Below the pieces are notes generated by a model, which saw only the letters and a list, made by a program, of their open reading frames with translations, was not told the DNA's origin and ran no database searches. Source: Ephydatia muelleri (taxonomy: Eukaryota > Porifera > Demospongiae > Spongillida > Spongillidae). From it: DNA of 64,000 nucleotides. Where the stretch lies: contig JABACO010000002.1 of NCBI GenBank assembly GCA_013339895.1, positions 5,340,235-5,404,234 on the forward strand, read 5' to 3'. Position numbers and translations under genes: made by a program. Positions within the stretch are counted from its first letter, which is position 1, and every line of letters begins with the position of its first letter. Positions 20,262 through 31,362 of the stretch are shown piece by piece.

Positions 20262-23200
20262 CTAGTGAGAAAAAGGTGAAAGTTTAAGGATTTCTCCAAC
20301 CTTCTGAGTCATCCAGAGGTCAAGCTTTTTCTGATTGATTGACTCCAACAGCTTGTTGCATTGAATGGATGGAAATATTTGATGCTTTCTTCCAGGCTTA
20401 TGAGAGAACACCTTGTTCTGTGAGAGCTCTGTGACCATCTTCATCAGATCATCAGCTTCTGACCTTGTCGTATGGTTGGTTGTAACCCATACACCAGTAC
20501 TTCTGTCAAACTCTTCAAGTATATATTTTAGAGCGCCGAGGGCTTTCCCAGCTCTGATAATTGCCTGAGGAGTTTTATTGGCACCCAAATGACAGATTGT
20601 GCCCTTCAGTAGTTTATTGAGGTGTTCCATGTGTAGGTCAGCTGGTATGTTGTGTCCAGGTCCACCCTCACTGTTGATGAAGCGGCCCCACAACATCTGT
20701 TCAGCATACCGTTTGGGCAAGATATAATATAATACTGCATCTGTAGGTTAAATGCTTCTATGCAGTAATTTTTATGCTTAGTAACGCGAAAAAAAAGAAG
20801 AAAATATTTCCAACATCTTAGGACTCTGTTTCCATCTCCCTCGCGAATACCGTCTTTGAATTCTAAGAGTAGTAAGCCCAGTGACAGTGTCTCCTTAGCA
20901 TACTCCTGTACACTGTCTATTGAAGGGCAGGCTGACTCAGATGTCCCAGCAATGTATTAAATTCTGACCATTTCACTGATCAATGTTTTCACTAATGACT
21001 TCACAGCTGCCATAGGCTTATCAGTTGACATAATCTTTGAGGACAGTTCAGACATGTTTGTGACTCCTGCTATGTGAATTGCAGCTGACAAGACATGTGC
21101 TATAGTTGCCAGCTGCATAAACTCTTCACAAGCAGTAAGGTCCTTGCTGACGTCTGTAATAACATTCCGTCTGTTGATGACGCTTCTTAGCTGGAAGAGA
21201 GTCCCAGTATCCATACCTGAGCAAGAACTGTACAGCCTCTTCCATATCACCTGTGCATCAATCAACAGAAAAGGTGCAATGTCATGACCAAATTCCAAAC
21301 CCTATTAGCAACCCATTCAGGTTATGCACACCTAGTATAATCAAGAAACCAGGTTACCTCCATAAAGCACATCTTTGTGTGCCAATCTTCTATCACAGGT
21401 ACAAACCCCTCAAGACGTTCTTCACCATTGTCTGAGTTTGAAAATATACTTTGGCTACCCCGAATTCTCGCTATTGTCAGTTGATCACCACCCAAAGGAA
21501 TGTAGCTAAAATTGTGTAGCTTGACTTCAACAGCTCTTGTATGTCCACCTTCTGCACAAACATCCAACGTCTGGGAGGTTGTAGTCGTAGGAATATACTG
21601 GTGTAATCCATCTAAGATATCTATCATATCTCCTAGAACATTTTCATTTTTTAGCATCACTCCCAATGGCACCTGTGCATTAATAATAATAAATTAGGAA
21701 TGTATATGTAATAGTAAGTAGGAACATACCACTTCTGATTTCAAAGCCATCTGCTTTGAGTACAGGTGTTTGATGTGAGGTGTAGCCTCAGCTGACAAAC
21801 TTTGCAGACCAGGAATACGTTGTACAAACATCCTAGCTACTAATGTTTCTAAGTTTGAAACTAACTGAGTGTTATCTCCAACAGTTGGGTAGAACATTTC
21901 AAAGTTAATACTGTCTTGAACGATCTCAATGGGGTCAGTACTTAAATGACTGAAACATATCCTGTCCTTAACAGCATAGGTATGAAAATAGTGCAAGGAA
22001 GTGGTCTGTCTGTTAAGACGCATGTCCCTAGGTTTGACATTCTTGTCAACATTATCCCCTACCAGCCTAAATCCATACCATTCTTCATTGTATCATTACC
22101 TATACCTGTGGAATACAAAAACTTATAAAATGTTATATTGTTAAAGCTTCATCTTACCTGCTGGAACAGGTGTTGATTGAGGGGGATACTCATTGGGTTC
22201 AGATGGGATGTCATCACTCTCATCACTGGATACACAAGACACTTCTGGAGTGATTGGGGAAATGTTTCCCACAAAGCTGTATTCACTCAACGATGGAGAT
22301 GATGGTGGAGTAGATGCATAAAGATTTTCCGCTAGTGAATCTACACCAAAAGAGGAGTATGTGCTTGAAACAGAATCATTGAACATCTGAGCTGTTGGTA
22401 AGCCTGTTATGAAGCCCTGTGAAATAAATATATATAATAATTTTCCACCAATTCTTAAAGAAATTGTTCTCACATGACTGGTTGTTGTAAGCTTGCTTAG
22501 TTCTTTAACCCAACCCATAACAATATGGTCGTGGTTGGTACCTAGAACATCAAGTAGTTTAAGAGTACTAGTGATGGATAGACATAGGCCAAGTTTCTGC
22601 AGCCTTGAGTACACCTATATGATATAAATTGCAATAAACAAACTGATCACGATCATTTTGCATAATCATGCAAATACCTGTTTTGCTGCATGTCCTGAAT
22701 AAAGTACCAATGATGTGAAAAAAATGAGCAAGAGTACTCCTGCCATGAGATTTGACAAGAATAGCTATAACGTGCACCAGCTATGGTGCACTGTCTCCTT
22801 GAACTGTGTTTTGGGATGCAAGCATCTAAGATGCCTAGCAGAACTGGTGCTATACGTTGTATCTCAGTGTAATGACTTTCCCAAGTACGTGTTGTAAAGA
22901 CATCTCTGTCAGAATTTGTAACTGTGACTGTACTCTCTTTGAGAACGTTTTTCATCTCTACACGGATCATCTTATGAATTCTAGCCAACAGATGCTTTCC
23001 CATCTCCTGGGATTCTAACGAATGCTGTGCAAACGCTCGCTTAAAGTTGCGACCTAATGACTTTCCAATCCGCTCCCTTTTCGGCGACAAGACGTACCTT
23101 TTCTCGCAACCATCATATACGTCACAACAACCTAAATGATATGCAGACACGCATCACTATACTGTAAGACTCATCTAACAACAGCAAAATATATACCTTA

Positions 23201-23547
23201 ACAGCAGTCGCTTCTTGTAGAGCAGCATCAGCTTTACGTTTAGTGCCTTGACTAATTTCAGACGTGCCTGCACCACTGCTGCTGCTAGCGCTGCTGCTAC
23301 TGTGGTGAACCTTGGAAAGCTTGTACAACAGCTCTTCCTTTAAGCCAGAATATTTGGCGATGGAGTTGAAGCACTTGTTGCACAAATACCCAGAAGCATA
23401 CGTCTGTGTCGCTTCAGTTTTAGCTGTCCCTGACTCACATGCTAAGTCTACTAATGCAGCTACGCAAGATGCTGACGTCAATGAAGCCAGTTGTTTTCTG
23501 CCCTGGCTTTGAAGGACGGGGGCCACGCACAGCTTGCAACGATACAT
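20262..23547 (-). pseudogene. DUF6589-family protein, candidate transposase
   Basis: Seven exons by splice consensus: 23547-23197, 23131 (or slightly inside)-22678, 22614-22474, 22416-22158, 22105-21730, 21672-21358 and 21250-20262, about 950 residues. The N-terminus has paired cysteines MYRCKLCVAP and YLCNKCFNSI, a zinc-finger-like start, then a Ser-rich linker. The core shows KSHGRSTLAHFFHIIGTLF, VGDNVDKNVKPRDMRLNRQT, SLHYFHTYAVKDRI, and the hallmark PKRYAEQMLWGRFINSEGGP with GHNIPADLHMEHLN near the C-terminus. Conserved Asp and Glu residues (GDN, DLHMEH) would suit a DDE enzyme, but that is inference. One-base breaks occur near 22770, 22050 and 20957. Function of DUF6589 is not established in my knowledge. 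Confidence 0.8.
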
Positions 23548-23559
23548 ATTACGACGATA

Positions 23560-23748
23560 CGATACGTGTCTAACTTAATACTTATTGATCAATTACACTC
23601 CATAAATGACGTCACGGGTGCTCTGCATTCTGATCAAATCGGTTGCTCTCATAACGACTTTGGTTAGGCATTTTACCAGACCTCTTTCCGCGTAGCGGTG
23701 ATGTAATCCATCCGCAGCTGCGGGAATCAGGGTCTGGGTACGAGACTA
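23560..23748 (-). repeat. Right terminal inverted repeat
   Basis: Complement of the left TIR. Its inner end lies 13 bp from the DUF6589 ATG at 23547, so it probably contains that gene's promoter. Confidence 0.9.
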
Positions 23749-23757
23749 AGCTGTGAC
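23749..23757. repeat. Target-site duplication, right
   Basis: AGCTGTGAC, identical to 18306-18314. Confidence 0.9.
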
Positions 23758-24043
23758 TTCGTAGTTGGAGGTGATACTGGACTTCAAGTGGTATGCACGC
23801 ACACAACGTACCAGTACAAAAACGTCTACCATAGGCTGGCCATCGCCCGTGCGTTGGTGACCCGAGTGGCGCGTGCGCGTGTGGATATCTAGTAGGTATA
23901 TTAGTAGGCCTACACGCTGCTTTTTCAGCATGTAATTACCGTATAATCTCGATGTGCTTATGAAGGCTTGCGTGCAATGTTCATGTATGTGCACTGCTGT
24001 GTGTATAGTTCGCTAGCTTGTTGTACTGACAGTGGCGGACGGA

Positions 24044-24078
24044 GGGGGGGGGGGGGGGGGGGGGGGCACAAGGGGCCT

Positions 24079-24110
<32 letters not shown>
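24044..24110. repeat. G(23) and C(30) homopolymers facing each other
   Basis: A G run at 24044-24066 and a C run at 24081-24110 are separated by 14 bp, so the single strand could form a long GC hairpin. Lengths are assembly-sensitive. Confidence 0.85.
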
Positions 24111-24111
<1 letters not shown>

Positions 24112-24113
<2 letters not shown>

Positions 24114-24370
24114 CCCGTTAAATGAATAGATGCGGTCATACGGTCAAGATGTGGTCATACGGTCATACACGACTGAAAACCATCAAATGATTACAATACC
24201 GCAGTCAGATATATCACATGGTCTCATTAATTAATCACACACAATTAATAATCCTGGGACCATATCATGGCTGCCATTGAAGAACAATCTGACGCTAGCG
24301 TTAACCAGGTAAAGAAAAGAAGGCGTCTGTGATTACGGATTTCTTCTATAAACGATCAGCGTTGGTAAGA
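24112..24370. other. Spacer before the next element
   Basis: No gene is supported. A short GTCATACGGTCA duplication at about 24135-24165 is visible. Confidence 0.4.
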
Positions 24371-24785
24371 TCACTGTGCCAATTAAATGTTTTCCGACCG
24401 TGTAGAATGCGTGTATGCACTCTGCCTACACGTTTTTAACTCTTGCGGTAAACACGGTGTATACAGCAGTGGATAACTAGTGGAAGGAGACTGTCTTACA
24501 CTCTAGTGTATAACTTATGGATAAAACTGTGTAAAACGCCGTGTATGGAGATGATAACAAGCGTACAACAAGCGTATTTAGAGTGAATGCAACACGAAAC
24601 TATCTCTGTAAACTCCGCATATTTATGACGCGTTGTGACGATCGCATATGCTTATTTTTATTTTTTAATAGTAGGAAAAGAAATTAATCAAATCAAAACG
24701 TATATGCAGGTACATGTAAATACAGTGCATGAGCACATGATCTGAGATGCCACCAAATTAAAGTCTCATGTTCGCGGCTAGGATT

Positions 24786-25640
24786 TCACCATCCAGGCTT
24801 GCAAACCAGCCGGGGCCTGTAACTGGAGAAGAGATCCATCAATCCTTTCTTTCCTGGCCACTTTCCATGTGTCTGTTCCCCGTCTATCCAGCTCATCCAT
24901 CCAATTGTGTATTCTTCCGATCTCCAGCTAGGCCGTCTTCTTTCTATTTTCCCATCACCCGTAGTTTCTTCCTCCGACATCATGCCAATTGCAATGCACT
25001 TCCATGCCTCCATTTCTTCATTTGTAAGGAGGACTTTACTGCGGCGCTCCCAAAGCTAGTTAATGACACTACATTCGTAACGCTATGATTATATCACAAC
25101 CTTTGCTGCCTTGCTCGCGCGCTTATTCGTCTTTGGCGGTCGTCAGTAGCTAGTTGAATAAATCAAACAAATCGAACAGAACATGTGACTTACACTGTAC
25201 TTCTATTCCTGATGAAGTCTTACAAACTCCTTCGTTGTGGGGACTTTCCAAACTATATGGATGTGAATAAAACTTTTAGCCGAATTTACAAAAGCATACT
25301 TGCTTACGGCTCTTCGGTTCTGAGTTGTGAACCTTCATCGAAAGATTTTAAAAGTTCGTGTACACTGCTCTACTCGATTGAAAGCATGCATGCATTGAGC
25401 AAATGAATGGCTGCTAATTTAGCTTGGCAAACCTGAAAACACAACGGAGTACGTCTTTTCCTTTTTGCTGGCTCTGCTGGGGCCTCTGATGTACAAGTCC
25501 CTTTATCAGCCTCTAACGCCTGCACTTTGATTTCAAGGGTACTCAATTTCCCTCCATTTTTCATTCACTTTGGCCATCTCATTGGCGACAAGTGTTTTGA
25601 CGTCATGATCTACTGGAGCTGCATGGTGTTCTACTACCGC
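24786..25640 (-). pseudogene. Minus-strand gene of the 24.4-27.2 kb element
   Basis: The piece at 25564-25430 reads KLSTLEIKVQALEADKG and PAEPAKRKRRTPLCFQ, a short coiled coil followed by a basic stretch, and ends at a possible donor. A C-terminal piece at 25013-24786 reads MMSEEETTGDGKIERRRPSW and ends at TAG after a Pro/Lys-rich tail. I do not recognise the family with certainty. The MSEEE...RRRPSWRS wording is one I associate with transposon-encoded proteins of cnidarians and sponges. Confidence 0.45.
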
Positions 25641-25715
25641 GAGAGATGACAGATCTTAGTGACGCGAGGTCATCATTATAAGGAAGTGCTTTATTTACTG
25701 GTACACACACACCGT

Positions 25716-25845
25716 GACACACACACACACACACACACACATACACACACACACACACACAAACACACACCGGCACACACACACACACACACACACGCAC
25801 ACAACACGCACACACACCGGCACACACACAGACACGCACACACAC
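25716..25845. repeat. CA microsatellite
   Basis: (CA)n with CCGG-containing interruptions (ACACCGGCACAC, twice), lying between the two divergent gene remnants. Confidence 0.9.
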
Positions 25846-26189
25846 TATCTGCGGAGGGTATTCTTGCCGGAGGTGTTACTTCACTCGTTTCTATTGAATA
25901 TTAGAACACATGCAACTTTGTATTCCATCACGTGTAACATACTTATGTGACAAATTCGAGACGAAGATCTTCCAGCTGATCCGTAAAACGATTCAGCATT
26001 TTGCAGGCCTATCTCAGGTGAAACTTCATCGGAGTCGACGAAACTGTTAGGTCCATCAAACGACTCGAGCAGTCGATTTTCAATGAATCATACTCCGCAG
26101 CTGCCCATCCATGCGCACGTGCATTTCGTCATAATTTTCAAATTTCTAATTTCACATCAGCTTTTATTTTTACCCTCGTACAAAACATG

Positions 26190-26876
26190 GAAGGACTAAA
26201 TAAGCGATATAGATGCTAGATGTGTCAACAAGACTTATCACGATCTGTCGATTACAGGCATGTGCGACGAAATGGATGTTCCGCTTTGGTCAGAATGCCG
26301 ACAAATCAATGTCATACGACAAAGAATACTAATACATCACAAGAAAGAAATAACTTCAGTGTTGATATGGAAGAAGAGAGCAGCGATATGGATAAGGTAA
26401 ATATGTATGGTGATAAAATTAATGCAGTATTTGCATCAAACCATCATGCAATTCTTTCAAAGTGTTATGAAAGGTATTTAAATGACGCAGTACTTACTGC
26501 TTTGTCGGCTGTGTATCACATACTATATCCCAATATAAACCAATTTGAGCAGCCAGTATCTCGCCGACATTTGATTTGCTATGATATTGAAATACACTAA
26601 GAACGTTGTTCAGCAAAATCAAAATATCAACGTTCTGCAGTGGTTATGGCATCCTGGTATGATTCTGATGGGAAAGTCAACCTGCACACTACTGCATCAT
26701 ACATATTTGGAATTGTGCAGTATTTCTTGAAGCATGCATATCGTATTAATGTTTCGGACGAACCCAGCATGAAATGTATACTGACCACTTGTTTGCTAAC
26801 GTTACTTGACGGCAAAAGTCAGCAATACAATCACGTTTGCAGTTGTGACTCACCATGCCCATCCCCGGCATAACGA
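26190..26876 (+). pseudogene. Plus-strand gene of the 24.4-27.2 kb element
   Basis: Starts about 26188 with MEGLNKRYRC and MCQQDLSRSVDYRHVRR, which resembles a zinc-finger start (C..C....H), with an in-frame TAG between. A probable donor follows GATATGGATAAG at 26397. A downstream frame, 26640-26873, reads VVMASWYDSDGKVNLHTTAS and GIVQYFLKHAYRI before a Cys-rich end. The ASW...DG...GIVQYF pattern recurs in uncharacterised transposon-linked proteins of invertebrates. Function is unknown. Confidence 0.45.
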
Positions 26877-27239
26877 CAAGTTAAATTCTCGGTTATACGC
26901 CTCAGGATATACAAAGCTTATCCAGGTTGAATGCGGTCGTTATACGAAAAGTTTAAGCACGCAATCACACCTCGGTGTATAACATGCGTAAGTAGACTGA
27001 AACGCTTGTTATACATCTAGAGCAACGCGCGTTATACGCCATAGTGGATAACACGTGTACTTCGAGCGACTACACAAGTTATACATCAAATGTATGCGCA
27101 GCATGTACACACACGCGTACAACACGTGTAAAACGGGCGGATACACCTTGTGGATAATTTCAATTTGGCATGGTGTATAGCAGCGCTAGGCACAATAATA
27201 TTGTTATTGTATTGGTTGTACTGATATTCAGCAATAAAT

Positions 27240-27745
27240 ATACCATTACAACAATACAATATATTGCAATACTCCATTATAACAATACAATATATTGCAA
27301 TATTCTATTGTAACAATACAATATATTGCAATATTCCATTGTAATAATACAATATATGGTTAGTAATATTTATTTTTGCTTTTTTCCAGCTGTTTCATGT
27401 CTACCAGCTGCTTGAAAAGTGGGCGGTGTTGTGGTGCGCGTCGTTTGAAACATTTTGAAATTTGTTTACCACAGCCCTACTGCACAATACAAGATTGATG
27501 TGGTTTGACACGTATATATATGAGATTAAGTTCAGTCTGATTTAACACCTTTTTGTCAACCTATACAATACAATATATTGTTATTGCTAACTACTACAAT
27601 ACAATACATTGGTATTGTTAACTACTACAATACAATATATTGGTATTGTTAACTACTACAATACAATATATTGGTATTGTTAACTACTACAATACAATAT
27701 ATTGTATACAATATATTGCAATATATTGTATGAACAATATATTTT
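27240..27745. repeat. Two AT-rich tandem arrays built on CAATATATTG
   Basis: 27243-27358 has three or four units of about 38 bp containing AACAATACAATATATTGCAA. 27584-27745 has about five units of 31 bp, AACTACTACAATACAATATA plus TTGGTATTGTT. Both share the self-complementary core CAATATATTG. The 180 bp between them is unique. Confidence 0.85.
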
Positions 27746-27759
27746 TGCGTAGGGCTGAA

Positions 27760-28800
27760 GTATAGTACATGAAGCACAAACTATTATAATTAAAACTTAC
27801 TTGTATACATAAGTCATCGATCGCTTATACATGCCTTACCAGGACTGTTCAAGCGTAGATAGTATAGCTCCATAGGATTAGCGTGAGAAGAATCCCGACC
27901 TAGTCTCGGAGTCTCGATCACAGCTGGAAGAACTTACTTCGTCAACCTCACTGTCAGTCTGCAGCTTAGTCCCTGCATTGCAGGAAGAACAACAAGAGCC
28001 ACAGGTTCAGCAACACAGTGGATCACAGGAGCTTCAATTAGCTGTACATGTCATCGATGGTTTGTGACAAACTGCTTTTTTACTTAGTACGATAGTATAC
28101 ATGTTATATATATTTATGATTTATATATGACCATAGATTAAAGAATACCTGGATACGAAACGCGTCACGTGATCCATTGAATTGTCAATTGTAGGCGGCG
28201 AACTCTTTGAAGCTAAGTGTGTTTCGATTAACCCTTTTGTACCGTACACTTTTTTCCCAACTTTCACTGCTGTTCAACACAAACTTCGATATTTTCGGCA
28301 ATATTCGTACTCCCACTGGTCTTACTTTCCAGGTTAGTAAGTACTGTTCACGCAATTCACTAAGCACACTCTATGTAGGTACCGTATGTATCATTTCTGC
28401 CTCTTCGGAACATACATCTCAACTTAGAGAAGCTTCTAACCATTCATTTCTATAAGCAAATAAGTGTATTATTCCCTCTGTGGAACGAACGTATATACGT
28501 TGTAAGGGGCCTCAACATGTGGGTACAACTGCTTTGTGAACAGGTTGTGGACCCATCTTGTTTCGGAACATAGTGTGTGAACTAGACTCACGCAACAAAG
28601 TCCAATTTTGCTTATAACTGTTAAGAAAGAGTTGTTGTGTGGAACGCATACTGTCAAAGGTGTACCAACGTTACACGTTATGTACAAATGTCTTATAGTT
28701 TTGTGGGTTACTTTAATTTAACCGTCCGCGGACCGATATGTGTTTCGGTACATCTCGTGCACGGTAAGTGCAAGCTAGAAAGCATTTAGACACATCTAAG
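27760..28800. other. Spacer without a supported gene
   Basis: Short frames only. A fragment near 27890-28050 (CCTAGTCTCGGAGTC, GAACAACAAGAGCCACAGG) could be a coding exon rich in Gln and Ser, but no start, splice pair or family supports it. Confidence 0.35.
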
Positions 28801-28812
28801 CAGTTACTATGA

Positions 28813-29490
28813 TCAATTGTAGGGAACGCACATACAGTGATTAAAGTTGTATCTAAAGTTGTTGACTATGCCCGTCCAGTGCAAGGTGTACTTATAATAA
28901 GAAGACTCGTCACCATCGCAAGCCATATTAGACAAGCACTCAGCAAATTGTATGGCGTTAGCTTTTTTGCTGGATCTAAGGGTTTTTAGTACCTTCATAC
29001 AAACATAGCCACACGCATATCTTATAGCGTTCTCTTCTTCGTTCGACAATGTGAGTGCTGCATCACACAAACTAGTACTGTTGGTCGCAGAGGTTTCGCA
29101 AAGCAGCTTGTTAGTTAGTAGCTGATTGAACAAACGCCTGTTCACTGCTTGTAAGCGCAATGGATGATCGAACTGCTGACCAATGACACTGATTCGACTG
29201 AAAAGGCGTTTCCAAGTACGTGGCAACTCCATCAAACGTGCCTGATTGAAACACCGGTAAGCTCTTTCTCTAGCTGACTGTGCCTTTATCCTTGGGTGAT
29301 GTAGACAGTCTCGAATAGAGGAACATAACTCACAACAAAATGTATTGAAAACAACGGTATCGGAAATCGTAAGCAACTCGCTAAGAGGATGTGTTTCTGC
29401 CTGCGTACCAGGTATCTTAGTGTCCGTAATCGTCTCCTGTATCGCTCGTATCACAATAAGCAAGTCAGTGTCGGCCGCTGGTATAGCCAT
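28813..29490 (-). CDS. TE-associated protein with YACGYV motif, family unknown
   Basis: An intact 225-codon frame from ATG at 29490. Mostly helical by composition, with HPLRLQAVNRRLFNQLLTNK, LLCETSATN, then NEEENAIRYACGYVCMKVLK and MACDGDESSYYKYTLHWTGI. The pattern E..AIRY..GYV..K.L.. resembles a conserved stretch near the C-terminus of several transposase groups (P-element/THAP-like, hAT-like), so it may be the end of a decayed transposase gene. A second, broken copy lies at 53496-53810 on the plus strand. Upstream on its own strand is a CA microsatellite, so any earlier exons are not obvious. I cannot assign a function. Confidence 0.55.
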   Translation of the reverse strand: MAIPAADTDLLIVIRAIQETITDTKIPGTQAETHPLSELLTISDTVVFNTFCCELCSSIRDCLHHPRIKAQSARERAYRCFNQARLMELPRTWKRLFSRISVIGQQFDHPLRLQAVNRRLFNQLLTNKLLCETSATNSTSLCDAALTLSNEEENAIRYACGYVCMKVLKTLRSSKKANAIQFAECLSNMACDGDESSYYKYTLHWTGIVNNFRYNFNHCMCVPYN

Positions 29491-29529
29491 GTAAATGTAT
29501 TAGACCAAAAGAGTCACGTGCCGAAACGC

Positions 29530-30000
29530 GGATGCACACACATGTGCACACACACGATGCACACATGCACACATGCTGCACACACACATGCACACACATG
29601 CACACACACATGTACCACGTACATGACAGACTCATGCTAACATATGAACACATACACACACGTACAGACACATACACACACATGCACACACATGTGCACA
29701 CACATACAAAACACACATGCACCTATACACATGCTAACACACACAATGAACACACACACAATGTACACATGCACACACGTGCAGACATACACACATGCAC
29801 ACACATGCACACACAAGCACACTCCATGCACACATGTGCAGACATTCACACATGCACACACATGCACACACATGCACACACAGCACACACACATGCACAC
29901 ATGTGCATGACAGACACATGCTAACACACACTTACACATATGAACACATACACACACATGCACACACAATGCACACATGTACACATGCATACGCAGGCTC
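29530..30000. repeat. ACACATGC-type microsatellite
   Basis: About 470 bp of CACACATGCACA units mixed with ACACATAC and GTGCAGAC words. The period is mainly 12 bp (ACACATGCACAC). Related words continue at 30175-30330 after the G-rich block. Confidence 0.9.
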
Positions 30001-30017
30001 ATAGGCAGGAAGTCTGG

Positions 30018-30150
30018 CAGGGGGGGGTCGATTAATAGGACTGCAGGACTGTTGGGGTAGGGGGGAGGGGGGCCTCACATTTAGCCAAATATGAAAGAGG
30101 GGGGGAGGGGGGGGGGGCCTCACAATTAGGCATCAAACAAGGGGGATTGA
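30018..30150. repeat. G-rich tracts with duplicated GGCCTCACA block
   Basis: GGGGGG runs alternate with GGGGCCTCACA(A/T)TTAG at about 30070 and 30116, a short tandem duplication with G-run expansion. Confidence 0.7.
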
Positions 30151-30489
30151 CCAACCCCCTTGCTACAGGCCTGCATACACACATGGCACACATGCACATA
30201 CACACATACACACGAATTCACACACACAATGCACACATATTAACACACATGCACATGTGTGTATGTGTATAATTCATGTGTGTATGTGTATGCATACATG
30301 TACACACAATTCACACATACATGAAACTGATTTAATTATATTGCCAATCCTTTTGAACATCATTAATGTGTATTCGTCATTTTCATGTACTGTAAATTGT
30401 GCAACTCTCTTTATGAAGCATTTTGTATCTTGTGTATCATGTGTATGTATGTATTACTGTATTACACTGCAAGGATGCCATCTAATACT

Positions 30490-30715
30490 GATTCCAATAT
30501 CCAAAACAGCTCCGCGGTAAGCTGTCGATCAAATCCTTTATATTTAAGGGGTCGAAGCTGTTTTACTTGCTCTCTTTGATGATCGAATTCAGGTAAAAGT
30601 CAACTATAGTGAAATGCACATGGCTATCAATTGCAATACATCACGTGGTTACCAACACCGTACAGCCATGGATATACTAACACATCACAAATTACACAAC
30701 CATACGCTACCCCGA
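30490..30715 (+). repeat. Dispersed repeat, copy A
   Basis: From AACAGCTCCGCGGTA to CCATACGCTACCCC it is about 95% identical to 60180-60392 in the same orientation. It contains AACAGCT...AGCTGTT, able to pair over about 60 bp, and TGATGATCGAATTC, weakly like an RNA polymerase III B box. A SINE is possible but unproven. Confidence 0.85.
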
Positions 30716-30719
30716 GGTC

Positions 30720-31360
30720 TACCTGCACTCCTCCAAGATTCCGCTTCCCATACCATGGTCTGCTCTCAAACAGCACCCCCCCCCCCCCCCTTCTCAAGAG
30801 CCTCTCCTCTCTTACACCACAACACCCACATATCTCACATACAACACTACAAGTAGCACACTTTAAAACATGACCAGCACAAACAGCATACCCAAGGTTA
30901 TGCACATCATGCACCTATAACCGCTTAGTCATGGCCTGCTTGCAAGGAGGGCACATTGCATGCATGCAGCTGGATATAATCGTGCATATGCAGACTCTGC
31001 AATTAATAGACGATACATATCTCACTGATAACAAAACCTGCAAAATGCATGCATGTATATGCATGTGGAAGCTATAAACAAGCTGTTAATTCTCGAGAAA
31101 GAGGTGTTCACCATTTGAATATTGCATCATGTACATGTATTGTGTAACTTCACGACCAGTCAACAGGTGCCAAAGCACTAAGCTCCTTGACATTGCCAAC
31201 CAGCACACAGCCCCTCCCACTACTCACCCCCAGCATGGGTTGGACGAGGCCAGCCTATGCTGTGGTTGGAGAAGGTCAGCCTATGTCTTGAGGCCAGTGA
31301 GTGAATTCAGCTTTTCCTACTGTGATCAAAGTCATAGCTAACAATATTAAGGGGACCATA
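30720..31360. other. Spacer with C and G tracts
   Basis: A C run at 30776-30790 and AT-rich sequence with several TACATGTA words. No gene supported. Confidence 0.4.
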
Positions 31361-31362
31361 GT

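Larger units (their letters stand above)
18315..23748. mobile_element. DNA transposon with 190-bp TIRs encoding RecQ-like helicase and DUF6589 protein
   Basis: Ends TAGTCTCGTACCCAGACC (18315) and its exact complement (23748) begin near-identical inverted repeats of about 190 bp. The 9 bases AGCTGTGAC occur immediately outside both ends (18306-18314 and 23749-23757), a perfect target-site duplication. Inside, the helicase starts 9 bp from the left TIR on the plus strand, and the DUF6589 gene starts 13 bp from the right TIR on the minus strand. The two converge, with about 265 bp between their ends. Nothing else lies inside, so one of the two should be the transposase. The DUF6589 protein is the better candidate because it is the non-helicase. 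TIR identity implies recent movement. A helicase-bearing branch of the Academ superfamily is the nearest described type I can recall, and I cannot confirm the link. Confidence 0.9.
24374..27172. mobile_element. Probable unclassified DNA transposon with subterminal repeats
   Basis: Dense copies of a short motif (GTGTATAAC, GTGGATAAC, GTGTAAAACG and their complements) fill about 24400-24560 and 26890-27165 but are sparse between. At the outer edges, TGCCAATTAAATGTTTTCC (24374) and the complement of GGATAATTTCAATTTGGCA (27172) match imperfectly, so they may be TIRs. Two gene remnants lie inside, diverging from the middle: one on the minus strand (24786-25640) and one on the plus strand (26190-26876). 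Subterminal motif clusters of this kind are typical of hAT and CACTA elements. No target-site duplication was found. Confidence 0.55.

Noticed and set aside
27240-27745. CRISPR-like array
   Set aside because: Repeats are adjacent tandem units without unique spacers, and the sequence is eukaryotic.
30490-30715. tRNA-derived SINE call
   Set aside because: Only a weak box-B-like word, no convincing box A or tail; kept as an unclassified repeat.
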